17,547 nucleotides of DNA from assembly GCA_934255485.1 (NCBI GenBank), contig CAKQOG010000040.1, forward strand, positions 1-17,547, written 5' to 3'. The notes below the pieces were generated by a model. It worked only from the letters and a program-made list of their open reading frames with translations. It had not been told where the DNA came from and did no database searches. The DNA is from an uncultured Prevotellamassilia sp. (GTDB taxonomy: Bacteria > Bacteroidota > Bacteroidia > Bacteroidales > Bacteroidaceae). The position numbers were made by a program, and so were the translations under genes. Shown in pieces: positions 8,480 to 16,098 of this stretch (its first letter is position 1; every line of letters starts with the position of its first letter).

Positions 8480-8510
8480 TTTGCACAAAATTCACTTTGC
8501 AGTAACTTTG
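8480..8510 (+). promoter_or_regulatory. Promoter of typA
   Basis: TTTG (8480-8483) is followed after exactly 19 nt by TAACTTTG (8503-8510), both perfect matches to the Bacteroidota consensus. Initiation near 8517 gives a leader of about 29 nt. The word TTTGCA occurs three times between 8480 and 8512. Confidence 0.75.
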
Positions 8511-8545
8511 CACCATAAACAATTAGGTATTAGTAATTTATTAAC

Positions 8546-10345
8546 ATGCAAGACATTCGTAACATTGCAATCATTGCCCACGTAGACCACGGAAAAACAA
8601 CACTCGTGGACAAAATGCTGCTTGCCGGCCACCTCTTTCGTAAGAACCAAAATGCTGGCGAACTTATTCTCGACAACAACGACCTTGAGCGCGAACGCGG
8701 TATAACCATCCTCTCTAAAAACGTTTCTATCCGATACAAGGACACTAAAATCAACATTATCGACACTCCGGGTCACTCTGACTTTGGTGGCGAAGTTGAG
8801 CGTGTGCTCAATATGGCAGATGGTTGCATTCTGCTTGTCGATGCATTCGAAGGTCCAATGCCTCAAACACGCTTTGTCTTGCAAAAGGCACTCCAAATAG
8901 GTTTGAAACCTATTGTTGTAGTAAACAAGGTGGACAAGCCAAACTGCCGCCCTGAAGAGGTATACGAAATGGTTTTCGACCTTATGTGTGACCTTAATGC
9001 AACCGAAGACCAACTCGATTTCCCCGTAGTATATGGCTCGGCTAAGAATGGCTGGATGAGCGAAGACTACAACAAGCCAACCGATAACATCAACTACTTG
9101 CTCGACAAGATTATTGAGGTTATCCCTGCTCCTAAGCAACTCGAGGGTACACCACAGATGCTTATCACCTCGCTCGACTACTCTAACTATACTGGCCGTA
9201 TCGCTGTGGGACGCGTTCATCGTGGCACTATCAAAGAAGGCATGAAATGCACCATTGCTCACCGCGATGGCTCGCTCGAAAAGACTCAAATCAAGGAGGT
9301 ACACACCTTTGAGGGTATGGGACGCCAAAAGACTGATGCTGTTAGCTCAGGCGATATTTGTGCTGTTGTAGGTCTTGAAAACTTTGAGATTGGCGACACT
9401 ATCTGCGACTTTGAAAACCCAGAGCCACTGCCTACTATCGCTATTGACGAGCCTACAATGTCGATGCTATTCTGCATCAACGACTCTCCTTTCTTTGGCC
9501 GTGAAGGTAAGTTCTGCACCTCTCGCCACATCAACGATCGTCTTGAAAAGGAACTTGAAAAAGACCTTGCCCTACGCGTAAAACGCAACGATACAGGCGA
9601 TTCATGGATTGTTAGCGGACGTGGTGTGCTCCACCTCTCTATACTTATTGAAACCATGCGCCGCGAAGGTTACGAACTCCAAGTAGGACAGCCACAGGTT
9701 ATCTACAAAGAGATTGATGGACAAAAATGCGAACCTATCGAGGAACTTACCATCAACGTTCCAGAGGAATTTGCCTCTAAGATGATTGATATGGTAACAC
9801 GTCGTAAAGGCGAAATGACCTCTATGCAAAACATGGGTGAGCGCGTAGACATTGAGTTCGACATCCCCTCACGTGGTATCATCGGTTTGCGTACCAATGT
9901 GCTTACAGCTTCGCAAGGTGAGGCTATCATGGCACACCGCTTTAAGGAATATCAGCCATTCAAGGGCGAAATACAACGCCGTTCTAATGGCTCAATGATT
10001 TCGCTCGAAACGGGTACTGCATTTGCCTATGCCATTGACCACTTGCAAGATCGTGGCCGCTTCTTTATCAACCCACAAGACGAAGTATACGCTGGTCAGG
10101 TTGTAGGTGAACATGTTCATGAAAACGACCTTGTAGTAAACGTAACCAAGGCTAAGCAGCTCACTAACATGCGTGCATCGGGTGCTGATGAGAAGGCACG
10201 AATTATTCCACCCATCATCTTCTCGCTCGAAGAAGCTCTTGAATACATCAAGGAAGACGAGTATGTTGAGGTAACTCCTAAGTCAATGCGTATGCGTAAG
10301 GTTATCCTCGACCACTTGGCACGTAAACGCGCCGGACGCGATTAA
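8546..10345 (+). CDS. typA: Ribosome-associated translational GTPase TypA/BipA
   Basis: The 599-residue protein is close to the usual family length of about 605. The GTPase motifs are all present: G1 AHVDHGKTT (11-19), G2 within RERGITI (T54), G3 DTPGH (73-77), G4 NKVDK (127-131) and G5 GSAK (164-167). Domain II follows (about 200-290), then EF-G-like domains III and V (GRGVLHLSILIETMRREGYEL; PSRGIIGLRTNVLTASQGEA), and the TypA-specific C-terminal domain (RSNGSMISLETGTAFAYAID to the end). This elongation-factor relative binds the 70S ribosome near the A site and is linked to ribosome assembly and stress or cold adaptation in other bacteria. It has its own promoter and converges on mutS. It differs from LepA and EF-G by its C-terminal domain and lack of EF-G domain IV. 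Confidence 0.96.
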   Translation: MQDIRNIAIIAHVDHGKTTLVDKMLLAGHLFRKNQNAGELILDNNDLERERGITILSKNVSIRYKDTKINIIDTPGHSDFGGEVERVLNMADGCILLVDAFEGPMPQTRFVLQKALQIGLKPIVVVNKVDKPNCRPEEVYEMVFDLMCDLNATEDQLDFPVVYGSAKNGWMSEDYNKPTDNINYLLDKIIEVIPAPKQLEGTPQMLITSLDYSNYTGRIAVGRVHRGTIKEGMKCTIAHRDGSLEKTQIKEVHTFEGMGRQKTDAVSSGDICAVVGLENFEIGDTICDFENPEPLPTIAIDEPTMSMLFCINDSPFFGREGKFCTSRHINDRLEKELEKDLALRVKRNDTGDSWIVSGRGVLHLSILIETMRREGYELQVGQPQVIYKEIDGQKCEPIEELTINVPEEFASKMIDMVTRRKGEMTSMQNMGERVDIEFDIPSRGIIGLRTNVLTASQGEAIMAHRFKEYQPFKGEIQRRSNGSMISLETGTAFAYAIDHLQDRGRFFINPQDEVYAGQVVGEHVHENDLVVNVTKAKQLTNMRASGADEKARIIPPIIFSLEEALEYIKEDEYVEVTPKSMRMRKVILDHLARKRAGRD

Positions 10346-10384
10346 TACATCACTCACGCCACAAGGCGTTTTAGGATAAACAAT

Positions 10385-10437
10385 AAAGTAATCTCCCAAC
10401 CAAACCATGCTATATGGTTAGGTTGGGAGATTACTTT
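10385..10437. terminator. Bidirectional terminator between typA and mutS
   Basis: The stem has 17 bp (10385-10401 with 10421-10437), an A/A mismatch, then 5 bp (10403-10407 with 10415-10419) around a 7-nt loop. A T-run (TTTTTAT) follows on the plus side. On the minus side the tail is only weakly T-rich. It lies 39 nt after the typA stop and 39 nt past the mutS stop. Confidence 0.85.
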
Positions 10438-10476
10438 TTATGTATAAGTTTTTAGCTTTTAAGCCCCTATGTGCTA

Positions 10477-13092
10477 CTATCTGCCCTTCAGTATGCGCTG
10501 AATGTCGTCGAGTTTCTTTAGCGCCTCAACGGGGGTAAGGTTGTTTACATCTAAATGGAGGAGTTCGTCGCGTATTTGGCTCAACACAGGGTCGTCGAGT
10601 TGGAAAAGGCTCAGTTGCACACCCTCAGTTTGCTTAGTGTTGCTCTCTGCCGTAGGCACGTTCATGCCAGCTTGTGAGCCTGCACGTTCAAGGTCGGAAA
10701 GTATTTGCTCTGCACGTTTTACGATAGATTGCGGCATACCAGCCAAGCGAGCCACATGTATACCAAACGAGTGTTCAGAGCCACCTGGCTGAAGTTTACG
10801 CAAAAATACCACACGCCCATTCACCTCCTTAACCGACACATTCCAGTTTTTGATGCGCGGAAAGAGTTTCTCCATTTCGTTGAGTTCGTGATAGTGTGTG
10901 GCAAATAGCGTGCGTGCATGTGCCTTAGGATTTTCGTGGATATACTCAACTATGGCCCATGCAATAGAGATGCCGTCGTAGGTAGATGTGCCACGCCCAA
11001 GCTCATCAAAAAGCACAAGCGAGCGTTCCGAAAGGTTGTTCATAATGTTGGCAGCCTCGTTCATTTCAACCATAAAGGTACTCTCGCCAACAGAGATATT
11101 GTCGCTTGCACCCACACGCGTAAATATCTTGTCTACCACTCCAATCTGTGCCGACTCAGCTGGTACAAACGAACCTATCTGCGCCAAAAGCGTGATAAGG
11201 GCTGTTTGTCGTAACAAAGCACTCTTACCCGCCATGTTAGGACCAGTTACGATAATGATTTGCTGCTTCTTGGTGTCGAGTTCTACACTGTTAGCCACAT
11301 ATTCCTCGCCAGGAGGCATAAGCGTCTCTATCACGGGATGCCTACCCTCGCGAATATCGAGCGTTAGACTCTCGTCTACTATGGGGCGCACATAATGGTT
11401 ATCGGTTGCCACACGCGCAAGACTCTGCAAGCAGTCAAGGTGGCTTAGTGCCGAAGCATCGGCTTGTAGTGGAGCAATATACTGCGCCACATTGCTAACG
11501 AGTTCGGCATATAACTGTGCCTCAAGGTCGAGTATGCGGTCTTCGGCACCAAGTATTTTGTCTTCATATTCCTTTAGTTCCTGCGTAATGTAGCGTTCGG
11601 CTTGTGCCAAGGTTTGCTTTCTAATCCATGTTTCGGGCACTTTGTCTTTATACGTGTTGCGCACCTCAATGTAGTAGCCAAACACATTGTTAAAGCCTAT
11701 TTTTAGGCTGGGAATGCCCGTTGTTTCGCTTTCGCGTTGCTGAATTTGTAGCAAGAAGTCCTTGCTTGATGTTGAGATGTGGCGCAGTTCGTCAAGCTCT
11801 TTATTCACACCATTAGCTATTACTCCGCCCTTGTTCACCAATATAGGTGGTTCAGGACATAAGGTTTGCTTAATCGTGTCGCGCAAGGGAGTAAGGGCGT
11901 CAAGTTTCAGTCCCACTTGCTTAATAGCTTCGCAATCGGCATGTACGCATGCATACTTTAGGAGTGCAGCACTTTCGAGAGCAGCACGCAGTTGTTGCAG
12001 TTCGCGAGGATTGACACGACCCACTGCCACACGGCTCACAATACGTTCCATATCGCCTATTTTAGGCAGTTCCATCTCGCAGAGTTCTCTAAAGTCGGGA
12101 TGCTTAAAGAAGTGTTCCACACCATCTTGACGATACACAATATCCTTTACCGAACGTAGGGGGAATATCAGCCAACGATGCAGCATACGTGCGCCCATCG
12201 GCGTGAGTGTATGGTCTATCACCTGCAATAGCGATGTGCCACCCTCAGCCATAGGTTGCACAAGTTCGAGGTTGCGCGTAGTAAAGCGGTCGAGCCTAAC
12301 AAACCTATCTTCTTCGATGCGGCGCAACGAACTTATGTGGGCTGTTTGCGTGTGTTGCGTCATTTCGAGGTAACACATAATGGCTCCAGCTGCCACAACT
12401 CCATCCTTTAGGTGGTCTACACCAAAGCCCTTTAGGTTGCGCACTTGAAAGTGTTTGGTGAGGCGCTCATGGGCTGTGGCAGCGGTAAATGCCCAATCAT
12501 CAAGTTCAAAGATAAAATTCTTTGAGCCATATAGCCCCTCAAATCGGCCTTTCAGTCCGTGCTGGACCAGCACCTCTTTGGGCTGAAAGCCAGCCAAAAG
12601 TTTGTCGATATATGCAGTACTACCCTCAGCCACCAAGAACTCGCCCGTAGATATATCCAAAAAAGAGATACCCACTGCACTTGCCCCAAAGTGAATGGCA
12701 CAGAGAAAGTTGTTTTCGCGTGCAGTGAGCACATTGTCGGTCATGGCCACACCCGGTGTTACGAGTTCTGTAATGCCACGCTTCACCAGTTTTTTAGCCA
12801 ATTTGGGGTCTTCAAGTTGGTCGCAAATAGCTACTCTGTAGCCAGCACGTATAAGGCGCGGCAAATAGGTGTCGAGTGCATGATGCGGAAATCCCGCCAT
12901 CTCAGTAGCACTCTGCCCTTTGTTGTTACGACGCGTAAGCGTTATGCCCAACACCTGCGATGCGGTAACAGCATCTTTGGCATAGGTTTCATAAAAGTCG
13001 CCGCAACGAAACAGTAATATGGCATCGGGGTTTTTAGCCTTTAAGCTATAAAACTGCTTCATCATTGGGGTTAGGTTTTCAGTTGTAGCCAT
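10477..13092 (-). CDS. mutS: DNA mismatch repair protein MutS
   Basis: The 871-residue protein recognises mismatches and small loops and starts methyl-independent or MutL-directed repair. The N-terminal mismatch-binding motif GDFYE gives F33 and E35, the Phe-X-Glu pair that contacts the mispair. Connector, core/lever and clamp domains follow, then the ATPase domain with Walker A GPNMAGKS (617-624), Walker B LVLFDE (D696, E697), the signature region STFMVEMNE, and FATHYHEL. These features mark MutS1 rather than MutS2, which lacks the N-terminal domain and has a Smr domain. I place the start at the ATG at 13092. A TTG two codons upstream (13098) is in frame but less likely. No clear -7 box is seen immediately upstream, so it may be transcribed with or beyond the tRNA gene 134 nt upstream. 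Confidence 0.96.
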   Translation of the reverse strand: MATTENLTPMMKQFYSLKAKNPDAILLFRCGDFYETYAKDAVTASQVLGITLTRRNNKGQSATEMAGFPHHALDTYLPRLIRAGYRVAICDQLEDPKLAKKLVKRGITELVTPGVAMTDNVLTARENNFLCAIHFGASAVGISFLDISTGEFLVAEGSTAYIDKLLAGFQPKEVLVQHGLKGRFEGLYGSKNFIFELDDWAFTAATAHERLTKHFQVRNLKGFGVDHLKDGVVAAGAIMCYLEMTQHTQTAHISSLRRIEEDRFVRLDRFTTRNLELVQPMAEGGTSLLQVIDHTLTPMGARMLHRWLIFPLRSVKDIVYRQDGVEHFFKHPDFRELCEMELPKIGDMERIVSRVAVGRVNPRELQQLRAALESAALLKYACVHADCEAIKQVGLKLDALTPLRDTIKQTLCPEPPILVNKGGVIANGVNKELDELRHISTSSKDFLLQIQQRESETTGIPSLKIGFNNVFGYYIEVRNTYKDKVPETWIRKQTLAQAERYITQELKEYEDKILGAEDRILDLEAQLYAELVSNVAQYIAPLQADASALSHLDCLQSLARVATDNHYVRPIVDESLTLDIREGRHPVIETLMPPGEEYVANSVELDTKKQQIIIVTGPNMAGKSALLRQTALITLLAQIGSFVPAESAQIGVVDKIFTRVGASDNISVGESTFMVEMNEAANIMNNLSERSLVLFDELGRGTSTYDGISIAWAIVEYIHENPKAHARTLFATHYHELNEMEKLFPRIKNWNVSVKEVNGRVVFLRKLQPGGSEHSFGIHVARLAGMPQSIVKRAEQILSDLERAGSQAGMNVPTAESNTKQTEGVQLSLFQLDDPVLSQIRDELLHLDVNNLTPVEALKKLDDIQRILKGR

Positions 13093-13170
13093 TTTCAATA
13101 TTAATTTTCAGATATTCTACACAACATGGTGGCATGCACAAGGGGGGTACACACACTATTTTCAACATTT

Positions 13171-13217
13171 AAGGGTCGAGTGTGGCAACCATTGTGCGGT
13201 GCATTCACTCAACCCTT
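13171..13217. repeat. 12-bp inverted repeat between tRNA-Arg and mutS
   Basis: Arms 13171-13182 and 13206-13217 pair over 12 bp with one G-T wobble and a 23-nt loop. It lies 9 nt beyond the 3' end of the tRNA on the minus strand, where a terminator or processing hairpin could be placed. No T-run follows on the minus strand, so termination is doubtful and read-through into mutS is possible. Confidence 0.45.
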
Positions 13218-13225
13218 TAAATTTG

Positions 13226-13297
13226 TACCCCCGCTGAGAATCGAACTCAGATCACTGCTTTAGGAGAGCGGTGTTCTATCCATTGAACTACAAGGGC
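13226..13297 (-). tRNA. tRNA-Arg (anticodon CCU)
   Basis: The minus strand folds into a full cloverleaf of 72 nt. Acceptor GCCCTTG pairs with CGGGGGT (with G-U at pairs 1-72, 5-68 and 6-67). T8-A9 precede a D-stem GTTC/GAAC with A14, GG and A21. The anticodon stem CCGCT/AGCAG has loop CTCCTAA and anticodon CCT. A 4-nt variable loop leads to T-arm CTGAG-TTCGATT-CTCAG, with discriminator A. CCA is not encoded; CAAA follows. The anticodon decodes AGG. One C-A mismatch (28-42) sits in the anticodon stem. Confidence 0.92.
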
Positions 13298-13358
13298 GCA
13301 TCTATGTTTTTGGATATAGCCTTCAATTTTGTTTGAGGTCATAACCTAAAAACTTAAG

Positions 13359-13366
13359 CAAAAGTA
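13359..13366 (-). promoter_or_regulatory. Putative -7 box of the tRNA-Arg gene
   Basis: On the minus strand TACTTTTG matches TAnnTTTG. A degenerate TTTC (13386-13389) lies 19 nt upstream in the -33 position. Initiation near 13352 would give a 5' leader of about 55 nt for RNase P removal. Confidence 0.5.
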
Positions 13367-13584
13367 ACAATTTCTGTTGAAATCAGAAAGTTTGCCGTTT
13401 AAAACTATGCACAAGTGCTTTGACATTGTCGATTTACAAAAGGATTTTTTTACTCAAAACGAGTTTTTTGAAACTTAAAAACGTGAACATTTATTGACAT
13501 TCTGAACTTCTGAAATAGAAACGAAATGTTAATTATTTTAACTAAATAGGTTCTTTTGTGTAATCCGATTGTGTGCAGATTTAC

Positions 13585-13715
13585 TTATAAACGTGTCCCT
13601 TGTACACAAGGATACGTATCCTTATCATACAAGGATACGTGTTCTTACCCTCTAAGGATACGTGTTCTTTGTACCTAAGGATACGTATCCTTAGGGTATA
13701 AGCATACGTTTATAA
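13585..13715. repeat. Array of 16-bp palindromes at an exact 23-bp period
   Basis: The core AAGGATACGTATCCTT is a perfect palindrome and starts at 13608. Copies follow at 13631 and 13654 (both AAGGATACGTGTTCTT), at 13677 (perfect palindrome again), and at 13700 (degenerate, AAGCATACGTTTATAA). A weak half-copy lies in register at 13585. The start-to-start distance is 23 bp every time, while the 7-bp spacers differ in sequence. Each core can fold as a 6-bp hairpin with loop ACGT. The array lies about 245-350 nt upstream of the ptb -7 box and about 290 nt upstream of the tRNA. Function unknown. Confidence 0.85.
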
Positions 13716-13784
13716 GGATATAACACCATGAATAAGTATCGGCAATACAACATAACGTATTGATAATCAAGCATATACGACAAT

Positions 13785-13848
13785 TGCTCATATTTTTAAA
13801 AAAATGACCCAACATCGTCCGTCGTCGATTTTTTTGAAAATATGAGCA
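13785..13848. repeat. Large AT-rich inverted repeat with GC-rich loop
   Basis: Arms 13785-13805 and 13828-13848 pair over 21 bp with a single T-G wobble. The 22-nt loop (13806-13827) is GC-richer and contains CGTCCGTCGTCG. Each arm includes a run of seven A or T next to the loop. It is 103 nt upstream of the ptb -7 box. It could be a terminator-like hairpin, a structured leader of an unannotated RNA, or a MITE-like remnant. Confidence 0.7.
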
Positions 13849-13903
13849 TTTAAAAATCTAAGTAGTGATACATATTGATACACAATTGTACTATATTGCT
13901 CAT

Positions 13904-13936
13904 TTATTGCATAAAAACGGCAAAAATGTGCAATAA
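13904..13936 (+). promoter_or_regulatory. Possible operator at the ptb promoter
   Basis: TTATTGCA (13904-13911) and TGCAATAA (13929-13936) form an 8-bp inverted repeat with a 17-nt spacer. The downstream arm overlaps the expected -33 region of the ptb promoter. A repressor or activator site is a reasonable inference, but no regulator is encoded nearby. Confidence 0.35.
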
Positions 13937-13951
13937 TAGATAGTTTATTTG

Positions 13952-13959
13952 TAGTTTTG
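13952..13959 (+). promoter_or_regulatory. Putative -7 box of the ptb-buk operon
   Basis: TAGTTTTG matches TAnnTTTG; the -33 region is only TGTG at 13927-13930, with a 21-nt spacer. Initiation near 13966 gives a leader of about 34 nt to the ATG at 14000. It rules against the in-frame ATG at 13961, which would lie at or before the transcript start. Confidence 0.55.
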
Positions 13960-13999
13960 CATGTTCTTAATAACTAAATCCCCAAGAAAAATACAGAAA

Positions 14000-14911
14000 A
14001 TGTATCCCATTCTCACATTCGATAGCCTTACCGCCCATTTGCAGCAAACGGGCCGCACATTTAAGCTTGCCGTGGTTTGCGGAAGCGACGATAGCACATT
14101 GCAAGCTGTGATGAAAGCCGTTATGCTTGGTTATGCTGAGGCTTTTTTTGTTGGCGATTGCCATGCCATTCAGTCGCAACAAGTGGTAAAGACCTACAAC
14201 GGAAACATGGTACACTACATTGAAGCCAACACCCCCGAAGATGCTGCACAAAAAGCCATTAAGATGGCACACAACGGGCAGGCGGATGTGATAGTAAAAG
14301 GACTGATACATACCGACACGCTGTTACATGCTGTGCTCAACAAGGAGTGGGGCATTCTGCCCAATGGAAATGTGCTTACACACATCGCCATGTGCGAAAT
14401 GCCAAACTACCACAAACTGCTCTTTATGAGCGATGCTGCGGTTATTCCCTACCCCACTGATGAGCAACGAGCGCAGCAAGTAGCATATCTTGCCCAATTG
14501 CTCCATGCCTTTGGTATAGCCGAACCTAAGGTGGCACTCATCCATTGTGCAGAGACGGTAAATGCTAAGTTTCCACACACATTAGGCTATGCTGCTATCT
14601 GCCAACAAGCTAAGAGCGGCACTTGGGGACGCCTTTTGGTGGATGGACCGCTCGACCTTCGCTCTGCTTGCGACCCACAGACGCTCAAAATAAAAGGCAT
14701 CAACTCTTGCTTACAAGGTGATGCCGACGCTCTTATTCTGCCCGACATAGAGTCGGCCAATGCGCTCTACAAAGCACTCCCCCTCTTTGCTCAAGCACGC
14801 GTGGCAGGCATACTACAAGGCACCATTGTGCCCGTGGTTTTGCCCTCTCGTGGCGACGATGCCGATGCCAAATACCATAGCATTGCGCTTGCTACTATGG
14901 GATGCCAATAA
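14000..14911 (+). CDS. ptb: Phosphate butyryltransferase (phosphate acetyl/butyryltransferase family)
   Basis: The 303-residue cytoplasmic enzyme would convert butyryl-CoA (or isobutyryl-/isovaleryl-CoA) and phosphate to the acyl phosphate and CoA. Family features are AVVCGSDDSTLQAVMKAV near the N-terminus, the conserved DVIVKGLIHTDTLLHAVLNKEWG block (about 91-115), HIAMCEMP, LIHCAETVNAKFPHT, GRLLVDGPLDLRSAC and the C-terminal VPVVLPSRGDDADAKYHSIALA. The length matches Ptb (about 300) and not bacterial Pta (about 330 or longer). The start at 14000 is chosen because it follows the -7 box and gives the usual N-terminus; 13961 would add 13 residues. Its pairing with butyrate kinase 28 nt downstream makes Ptb more likely than Pta. 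Preference for straight or branched acyl-CoA cannot be told. Confidence 0.9.
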   Translation: MYPILTFDSLTAHLQQTGRTFKLAVVCGSDDSTLQAVMKAVMLGYAEAFFVGDCHAIQSQQVVKTYNGNMVHYIEANTPEDAAQKAIKMAHNGQADVIVKGLIHTDTLLHAVLNKEWGILPNGNVLTHIAMCEMPNYHKLLFMSDAAVIPYPTDEQRAQQVAYLAQLLHAFGIAEPKVALIHCAETVNAKFPHTLGYAAICQQAKSGTWGRLLVDGPLDLRSACDPQTLKIKGINSCLQGDADALILPDIESANALYKALPLFAQARVAGILQGTIVPVVLPSRGDDADAKYHSIALATMGCQ

Positions 14912-14939
14912 GCACGAAACTTATCACAACACCGATTAA

Positions 14940-16013
14940 ATGCCTTACAAAATATTAGTTATCAACCCTGGTTCTACCTCAACAAAGATTGGAGTTTACA
15001 TAGACGATACGCCTTTTTGCGTTACTACCATCCGACACAACCCCGACGAACTCAACCAATACAAGCACATTACCGACCAACATGTGTTTCGCCGTAAAGT
15101 GGTGTTGGATTGGCTCAAAATAAACCATATACCGCTCAACTTCGATGCCATTATAGGCAGAGGCGGACTCTTAAAACCAATTTCGGGCGGTGTTTACAGG
15201 GTTAATCAAAAGATGTGCGAGGAGATGTTTCATGCCGTGCGCAAACATGCGTGCAACTTGGGTTGCCTCATTGCCTACGAGTTGGCACACGAGCAAGGCT
15301 CGCCCACCTGCCCATCCTACATTGCCGATCCCGTGACGGTAGACGAGCTCTTGCCCGAAGCACGCATAAGCGGCTCTCCCCTAATGACGCGCCATGCCAT
15401 TTGGCACGCACTCAATCAGCGTGCTATTGCCCACCGCTATGCCAAAGAGATAGGCAAACGCTACGAAGACCTCAACCTCATTGTGTGCCACTTGGGTGGG
15501 GGTATTTCGATAGCAGCACACATGCATGGGCGTGCTGTAGATGCCAACAATGCACTCGATGGCGAGGGGCCATTGTCGCCCGAACGTGCGGGAACATTAC
15601 CCGCTGCCGACCTTATTCACTTGTGTTATAGTGGTCGCTACACCGAAGAACAACTCAAAAAACGCATTGCTGGAAAAGCTGGGCTGATGGCTCACCTTGG
15701 CACGACCGACCTTGTAGACATCCTTAGTCGCATTGAACGAGGCGACGAGAAAGCACGCTTGCTTATCGATGCCATGATATTTCACACAGCCAAAGCCATT
15801 GCAGCTGAGGGCGCAGTATTTGCCGGAAAAGTAGATGCCATACTACTAACTGGAGGCATGGCGCATGCCGACTACATTACGAGTGGTATCACCTCGCGCG
15901 TAAACTACTTAGCTCCCGTACATATCTTCCCTGGCGAGGACGAAATAGAGTCGCTGGCGCTCAATGCCCTCGCAGTGCTTAGGGGCGAACGCCAAGCCAA
16001 AGAGTACGTATAA
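14940..16013 (+). CDS. buk: Butyrate kinase
   Basis: The 357-residue enzyme of the acetate/butyrate kinase branch of the ASKHA superfamily would transfer phosphate from butyryl phosphate to ADP, giving butyrate and ATP. The N-terminal phosphate motif LVINPGSTSTKIGVY is diagnostic. Further family blocks are AIIGRGGLLKPISGGVYRVN, YIADPVTVDEL, LIVCHLGGGISIAAH, DANNALDGEGPLSPERAGTLP and the C-terminal AILLTGGMAHADYI. These and the length fit Buk (about 355) rather than AckA (about 400). It follows ptb by 28 nt with no promoter or terminator between, so the two form an operon that ends at the hairpin after this gene. The upstream butyryl-CoA pathway is not in the window. The same pair can also use branched short-chain acyl phosphates. 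Confidence 0.94.
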   Translation: MPYKILVINPGSTSTKIGVYIDDTPFCVTTIRHNPDELNQYKHITDQHVFRRKVVLDWLKINHIPLNFDAIIGRGGLLKPISGGVYRVNQKMCEEMFHAVRKHACNLGCLIAYELAHEQGSPTCPSYIADPVTVDELLPEARISGSPLMTRHAIWHALNQRAIAHRYAKEIGKRYEDLNLIVCHLGGGISIAAHMHGRAVDANNALDGEGPLSPERAGTLPAADLIHLCYSGRYTEEQLKKRIAGKAGLMAHLGTTDLVDILSRIERGDEKARLLIDAMIFHTAKAIAAEGAVFAGKVDAILLTGGMAHADYITSGITSRVNYLAPVHIFPGEDEIESLALNALAVLRGERQAKEYV

Positions 16014-16022
16014 TGGCCAAAA

Positions 16023-16064
16023 TGCGAGGCTAAGAGCTGTATATTGAATGCTCTTAACCTCGCA
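16023..16064. terminator. Terminator between buk and the convergent export locus
   Basis: TGCGAGG and CCTCGCA pair, then a C/A mismatch, then TAAGAGC with GCTCTTA (16023-16037 with 16050-16064), around a 12-nt loop. The T-rich tail is weak on both sides (CTTTAATTGTTCTT on plus, a run of four T on minus). The position 9 nt after the buk stop and 34 nt beyond the stop of the convergent gene supports the role. Confidence 0.65.
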
Positions 16065-16098
16065 CTTTAATTGTTCTTATCGACATTACATAGTCCCA

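Larger units (their letters stand above)
13298..13999. other. Gene-free, structure-rich intergenic region
   Basis: About 700 nt between the tRNA-Arg and ptb genes hold no credible coding sequence; frames are short and the DNA is strongly AT-rich. It contains the tRNA promoter, a 6-bp hairpin TTTCTG...CAGAAA at 13371-13389, a tandem array of palindromes (13585-13715), a 21-bp inverted repeat (13785-13848), an 8-bp inverted repeat (13904-13936) and the ptb promoter. The part between 13400 and 13580 shows only A/T-rich runs with nothing I can name. Confidence 0.7.

Noticed and set aside
8492..9328. 278-codon open frame on the minus strand
   Set aside because: It is antisense to the highly conserved GTPase motifs of typA and covers the typA promoter. 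No family features are seen.
13093..13098. TTG start of mutS two codons upstream
   Set aside because: The ATG at 13092 gives the ordinary MutS N-terminus; a TTG start only six bases upstream is less likely.
13585..13715. CRISPR array
   Set aside because: The repeated unit is a 16-bp palindrome with 7-bp spacers, far shorter than CRISPR repeats and spacers, and no cas gene is present.
15215..15631. 138-codon open frame on the plus strand within buk
   Set aside because: It is a frame-shifted shadow of butyrate kinase, rich in Arg and Cys with no domain.
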